Source of the DNA: Glycomyces fuscus
GTDB lineage: Bacteria; Actinomycetota; Actinomycetes; Streptosporangiales; Streptosporangiaceae
Assembly: GCA_002529455.1 (NCBI GenBank)
Contig: NYMS01000006.1
Coordinates: 496,001-560,000 of the forward strand
Length of the DNA stretch: 64,000 bases
Direction: 5' to 3'
Made by a program: the position numbers and the translations under genes. The first letter of the stretch is position 1, and each line of letters begins with the position of its first letter. The notes under the pieces were generated by a model. It saw only the letters and a list, made by a program, of their open reading frames with translations. It did no database searches and was not told where the DNA came from. This document shows positions 61,529 to 64,000 of the stretch, in pieces.

Positions 61529-62641
61529 ATGGAGCCGACAACCCCCATGCGCGTGGCCGTGGTCTGCGGCCTGCACCGCCACGCGCGCGGACGGAGCGTG
61601 GACGACCTGCTGGCGGAGGTCCCGGGGTCCGTGGCCGTGCACCACGACCTCGACGGGATCTCCGAGGGGATCGTCCACCGCGTCACCCGCGACCGCTGGG
61701 GTCCCGTGGACCACAGCCGCGTTCACCTGGACCATCTGTGCGCGTCCTGCACCCTGCGCGAGGACCTCGTGCCCGCGCTGCTGCGGCTGGCCGAAGGGGG
61801 CGAGCACACCCTGTGCGTGGTGGAGACCTGGGACGGGGTCGAGCCCCGGCAGGTCGCCGAGGTGGTCGCAGCCCGGGAGGAGCTGCGGCTGGCCGCCGTC
61901 ATCGCGGCGGTGGACGCCGACCGCCTGCTTCCGGACCTGTCCGGCCACGACGACCTGCGCGACCGGGACCTGGACATCGCGGCGGAGGACGAGCGCACGG
62001 TCGCCGAGGTGCTCGCCCACCAGGTCGAGTACCCGACGGCGGTCGCCGTGCACGGGACCCGCCACCTCGACGAGGCCCGCGCCCTGGTGGAGCACCTCAA
62101 CCCGGCCGCCGTGGTCGTTCCGGCGGGCGGCGGGCTGGCGGACCTGACGCACGGCCGGTTCGACCCCGAGGCGGCCGCGCACCGGCTCAACCCGGCCTGG
62201 GCGCACTACGCCGACCGCGCCGACGGGCGGGTGGGCACGGTGACCTGGACCCGCAGGCGCCCCCTGCACCCCGTGCGGCTGCACGAGGCGCTGGAGCGGA
62301 TCGTCTCGGCGGGCCTGCGCGGCCGGGGCCGGATCTGGCTGGCCAGCCGCCCGGACACGCTGCTGGTGTGGGACGCCTACAACGACGCCCTGCTGCTGGA
62401 GAGCGGCGGCCCCTGGCTGGACGCGCTGCCCGAGGCCGCGGTGGAGATGGTCTCCGAGACCCGGCGGGTCTCCGCGCTCCTGGACTGGGATCCGGTGGTG
62501 GGCGACCGCGGCCAGCACCTGGCGTTCACGGGTGTGGACCTGGACGCCCGGCGCCTGGTGTCCCTGCTGGACTCGTGCCTGATGACCGAGGACGAGGCGG
62601 GACGGCCGCTGCGGTCCGACCCCTTCGCCGACGCCCTGTAG
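61529..62641 (+). CDS. Degenerate COG0523 (CobW-like) protein, zinc-responsive
   Basis: 370 residues. Homology to COG0523 is clear from [19 protein letters not shown] and the C-terminal [12 protein letters not shown] domain. The usual P-loop (GFLGAGKTT) is replaced by [11 protein letters not shown], so nucleotide binding by Walker A is unlikely, and the CxCC motif reads CASC. It could be a zinc carrier or buffer. ATG 61529 follows GGAGGG. Followed by S18, L28 and S14 paralogues. Confidence 0.85.
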   Translation: MEPTTPMRVAVVCGLHRHARGRSVDDLLAEVPGSVAVHHDLDGISEGIVHRVTRDRWGPVDHSRVHLDHLCASCTLREDLVPALLRLAEGGEHTLCVVETWDGVEPRQVAEVVAAREELRLAAVIAAVDADRLLPDLSGHDDLRDRDLDIAAEDERTVAEVLAHQVEYPTAVAVHGTRHLDEARALVEHLNPAAVVVPAGGGLADLTHGRFDPEAAAHRLNPAWAHYADRADGRVGTVTWTRRRPLHPVRLHEALERIVSAGLRGRGRIWLASRPDTLLVWDAYNDALLLESGGPWLDALPEAAVEMVSETRRVSALLDWDPVVGDRGQHLAFTGVDLDARRLVSLLDSCLMTEDEAGRPLRSDPFADAL

Positions 62642-62657
62642 GGGAGAGGGGAAAGCC

Positions 62658-62891
62658 ATGACGAGAGAACCCCGGCGGCGTACGTTCGCCAACCCCCTGG
62701 GCGACGCCGACCACGTGGACTACAAGGACGTCGCCCTGCTGCGCCGCTTCCTCTCCGAGAGGGGCAAGATCCGCAGCCGCCGTGTCACGCGGGTCACCGC
62801 CCGCCAGCAGCGGCTGCTGGCCGCCGCGGTCAAGAACGCCCGCGAGATGGCGCTGCTGCCCTACCCGTCCGCCTCCGTCAGGAGGTCCTGA
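62658..62891 (+). CDS. rpsR: Ribosomal protein bS18, alternative (cysteine-free) paralogue
   Basis: 77 residues: [19 protein letters not shown], then [29 protein letters not shown]. No cysteine is present. It is 16 bp after the COG0523-like gene and would replace the zinc-using S18 in ribosomes when zinc is scarce. Confidence 0.94.
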   Translation: MTREPRRRTFANPLGDADHVDYKDVALLRRFLSERGKIRSRRVTRVTARQQRLLAAAVKNAREMALLPYPSASVRRS

Positions 62892-62982
62892 ACGCCGCGG
62901 AGCCCCGGACACCGGGATCAGGCTCCGGGAAAGCCCCGAACGGTCCGGAGGTTCCGGACCGCGCACGAGAGGAGGGACCGCC

Positions 62983-63219
62983 GTGTCCCGTGTCTGTCAG
63001 GTGACCGGGAAGGCTCCGGCCTTCGGCAACTCGGTCTCGCACTCCCACCGGCGTACCAGGCGCCGGTTCGACCCCAACATCCAGACGAAGAGGTACTGGC
63101 TGCCCAGTGAGGGACGTTACGTGAGGCTGCGCGTGAGCACCAAGGGCATGAAGGTGATCGACGCCCGCGGCATCGAGCGGGTGGTCGCCCAGATCCGCGC
63201 CCGCGGCGGGAGCGTCTGA
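62983..63219 (+). CDS. rpmB: Ribosomal protein bL28, alternative paralogue
   Basis: 78 residues: [30 protein letters not shown] and [14 protein letters not shown]. Only one cysteine remains, so zinc cannot be bound as in the C+ form. GTG 62983 has GGAGGG upstream. The stop overlaps the next start (TGATG). Confidence 0.94.
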   Translation: MSRVCQVTGKAPAFGNSVSHSHRRTRRRFDPNIQTKRYWLPSEGRYVRLRVSTKGMKVIDARGIERVVAQIRARGGSV

Positions 63220-63524
63220 TGGCCAAGAAGAGCAAGATCGCCCGCGACCAGCAGCGCAGGCGCGTGGTGGCCCGCTACGCCGAGCGCAGGGCCGAGCTCA
63301 AGCGGATCATCCGCAGCCCGCGCTCCGGGGAGGAGGAGCGCGCGGCGGCGGTGGCCGAGCTGAACCGGCAGCCGCGCGACGCCAGCGCCACCCGGCTGCG
63401 CAACCGCGACGCGGTGGACGGGCGGCCCCGGGGGCACCTGCGCAGGTTCGGGCTCTCGCGGATCCGCTTCCGGGAGATGGCCCACCGCGGCGAGCTGCCC
63501 GGGGTGACCAAGTCCAGCTGGTGA
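63219..63524 (+). CDS. rpsN: Ribosomal protein uS14, alternative (cysteine-free) paralogue
   Basis: 101 residues: [22 protein letters not shown], then [20 protein letters not shown] and [12 protein letters not shown]. This is the long zinc-free uS14 type; no cysteine. Start overlaps the L28 stop. Last gene of the zinc-response operon; bL33 is not present here. Confidence 0.95.
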   Translation: MAKKSKIARDQQRRRVVARYAERRAELKRIIRSPRSGEEERAAAVAELNRQPRDASATRLRNRDAVDGRPRGHLRRFGLSRIRFREMAHRGELPGVTKSSW

Positions 63525-63572
63525 CGGAAGGGGATCGGGGCCCGCCCCCGGCGGCGCACCCGGATCCGACGC

Positions 63573-63605
63573 CACGGGCCCCGCGCGGTACGCGCGGGGC
63601 CCGTG
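63573..63605. terminator. Perfect 15-bp hairpin
   Basis: CACGGGCCCCGCGCG (63573-63587), GTA loop, exact complement (63591-63605). It lies after the ribosomal operon and before the convergent DUF1232 gene. Confidence 0.75.
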
Positions 63606-63657
63606 TGTGTCCGGGGCCGTCTCCGGAAGGCTGCGGCCCGGTCGGCGGCGGCTCGGG

Positions 63658-64000
63658 TCAGCGGCGGGTGCCGTCGGCGGAGGTGCGGTGTCCGCCCGCT
63701 CCGGGGACGTCGTGCCCCTGGTCCGGCCCCGTCCGGCCGTGCATGCCGTGTCCGTCCGCCCGGTTGGCCTCCTGGAAGGCCTGCTGCGTCTGGTTCTGAC
63801 GCTCCCAGAGCACGAAGCGCTCGCTCTCGCCGAGCGCCATGGTGGTCAGCCACACGGCGACGGCGACGTCGTCGGCCAGTCCGAGCAGCGGGATGAACAG
63901 TTCGGGGACGAAGTCGACGGGAGAGAGGATGTAGGCCACCAGCACGAGCATGCCGAGCAGCTTGCCGGTACCCAGCTCGGGGTAGCGTCCGCGCACCTTG
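63658..64000 (-). CDS. DUF1232 (YkvA-like) membrane protein, 5' end outside window
   Basis: The visible 114 residues include GRYPELGTGKLLGMLVLVAYILSPVDFVPELFIPLLGLADDVAVAVWL, the DUF1232 signature with its SPVD-P element. The C-terminal 45 residues are polar (His/Gly/Thr/Arg-rich). The frame is open at the right edge, and the family normally has further residues upstream of GRYP. Function is unknown. Confidence 0.88.
   Translation of the reverse strand, partial: KVRGRYPELGTGKLLGMLVLVAYILSPVDFVPELFIPLLGLADDVAVAVWLTTMALGESERFVLWERQNQTQQAFQEANRADGHGMHGRTGPDQGHDVPGAGGHRTSADGTRR

Overview
The window is high-GC DNA (mostly well above 70% by eye, with strong G/C third positions) from an actinomycete. 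The evidence is DUF397 and DUF5753-type regulators, a WhiB protein, DUF2510, an LAxTG-type cell-wall anchor, GAP1/GTPase genes and zinc-responsive ribosomal paralogues. The style fits Nocardiopsis or a related Streptosporangiales genus; that genus-level guess is inference.

Layout. (1) 1-6180, core chromosome: two tandem VWA proteins (the first cut by the window edge), a hypothetical protein, a DUF2510 repeat/proline-rich membrane protein and oligoribonuclease (orn). (2) 6182-6258, tRNA-His(GTG). (3) About 6235-33946, a 27.7 kb integrated element bounded by a 47-bp direct repeat (46/47 identical) of the tRNA-His 3' end and its terminator. A tyrosine integrase lies next to the tRNA, followed by an excisionase-like protein, a WhiB protein, a replication-relaxation protein and regulators. 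No TraB/FtsK-type transfer gene is seen, so it looks like a mobilisable or decayed actinomycete element.

The element carries two large cargo blocks. Cargo A (12985-22574) is a TPR-type HTH regulator with a Nudix gene. Divergent from these is a TauD-like oxygenase and then a tightly coupled operon: Nudix, dTMP-kinase-like, a DUF4254-kinase-nucleotidyltransferase fusion, phosphoribosyltransferase, GT9 glycosyltransferase, an APH-like kinase, an SDR and a histidine phosphatase. I know of no characterised pathway with this set, and it is my best candidate for an undescribed system. An extra glutamyl-tRNA synthetase gene follows in convergent orientation. Cargo B (24289-33676) is a defence block: a C5-cytosine methyltransferase, Vsr, an Eco29kI-type GIY-YIG restriction enzyme and a second GIY-YIG protein, then a coupled trio of a GHKL (MORC/MutL-like) ATPase, a DUF4420 PD-(D/E)XK protein and a Z1 helicase-like ATPase. 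GC drops visibly around 27.0-28.3 kb, which suggests a separate origin.

(4) 33974-49489, chromosome: a secreted DNRLRE protein, a large membrane-anchored NB-ARC/TPR protein, a DUF6518 membrane protein, a divergent SDR/TetR pair, a choice-of-anchor-A surface protein, a hypothetical membrane protein, an acyltransferase-3/SGNH O-acyltransferase and a lipoprotein. (5) 49795-60323: a five-gene operon of an Fn3/repeat protein, a zinc-ribbon GTPase, a GAP1-N2 protein, a second membrane-attached zinc-ribbon GTPase and a small membrane protein. It resembles predicted GTPase-centred conflict/signalling systems. A 26-codon ORF with a good ribosome-binding site precedes it. (6) 60510-63524: YciI and VOC proteins, then a perfect Zur-type palindrome ahead of a degenerate COG0523 protein and cysteine-free paralogues of S18, L28 and S14. 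(7) The window ends in a partial DUF1232 gene.

All calls come from reading sequence and recalled family signatures. No search was run.
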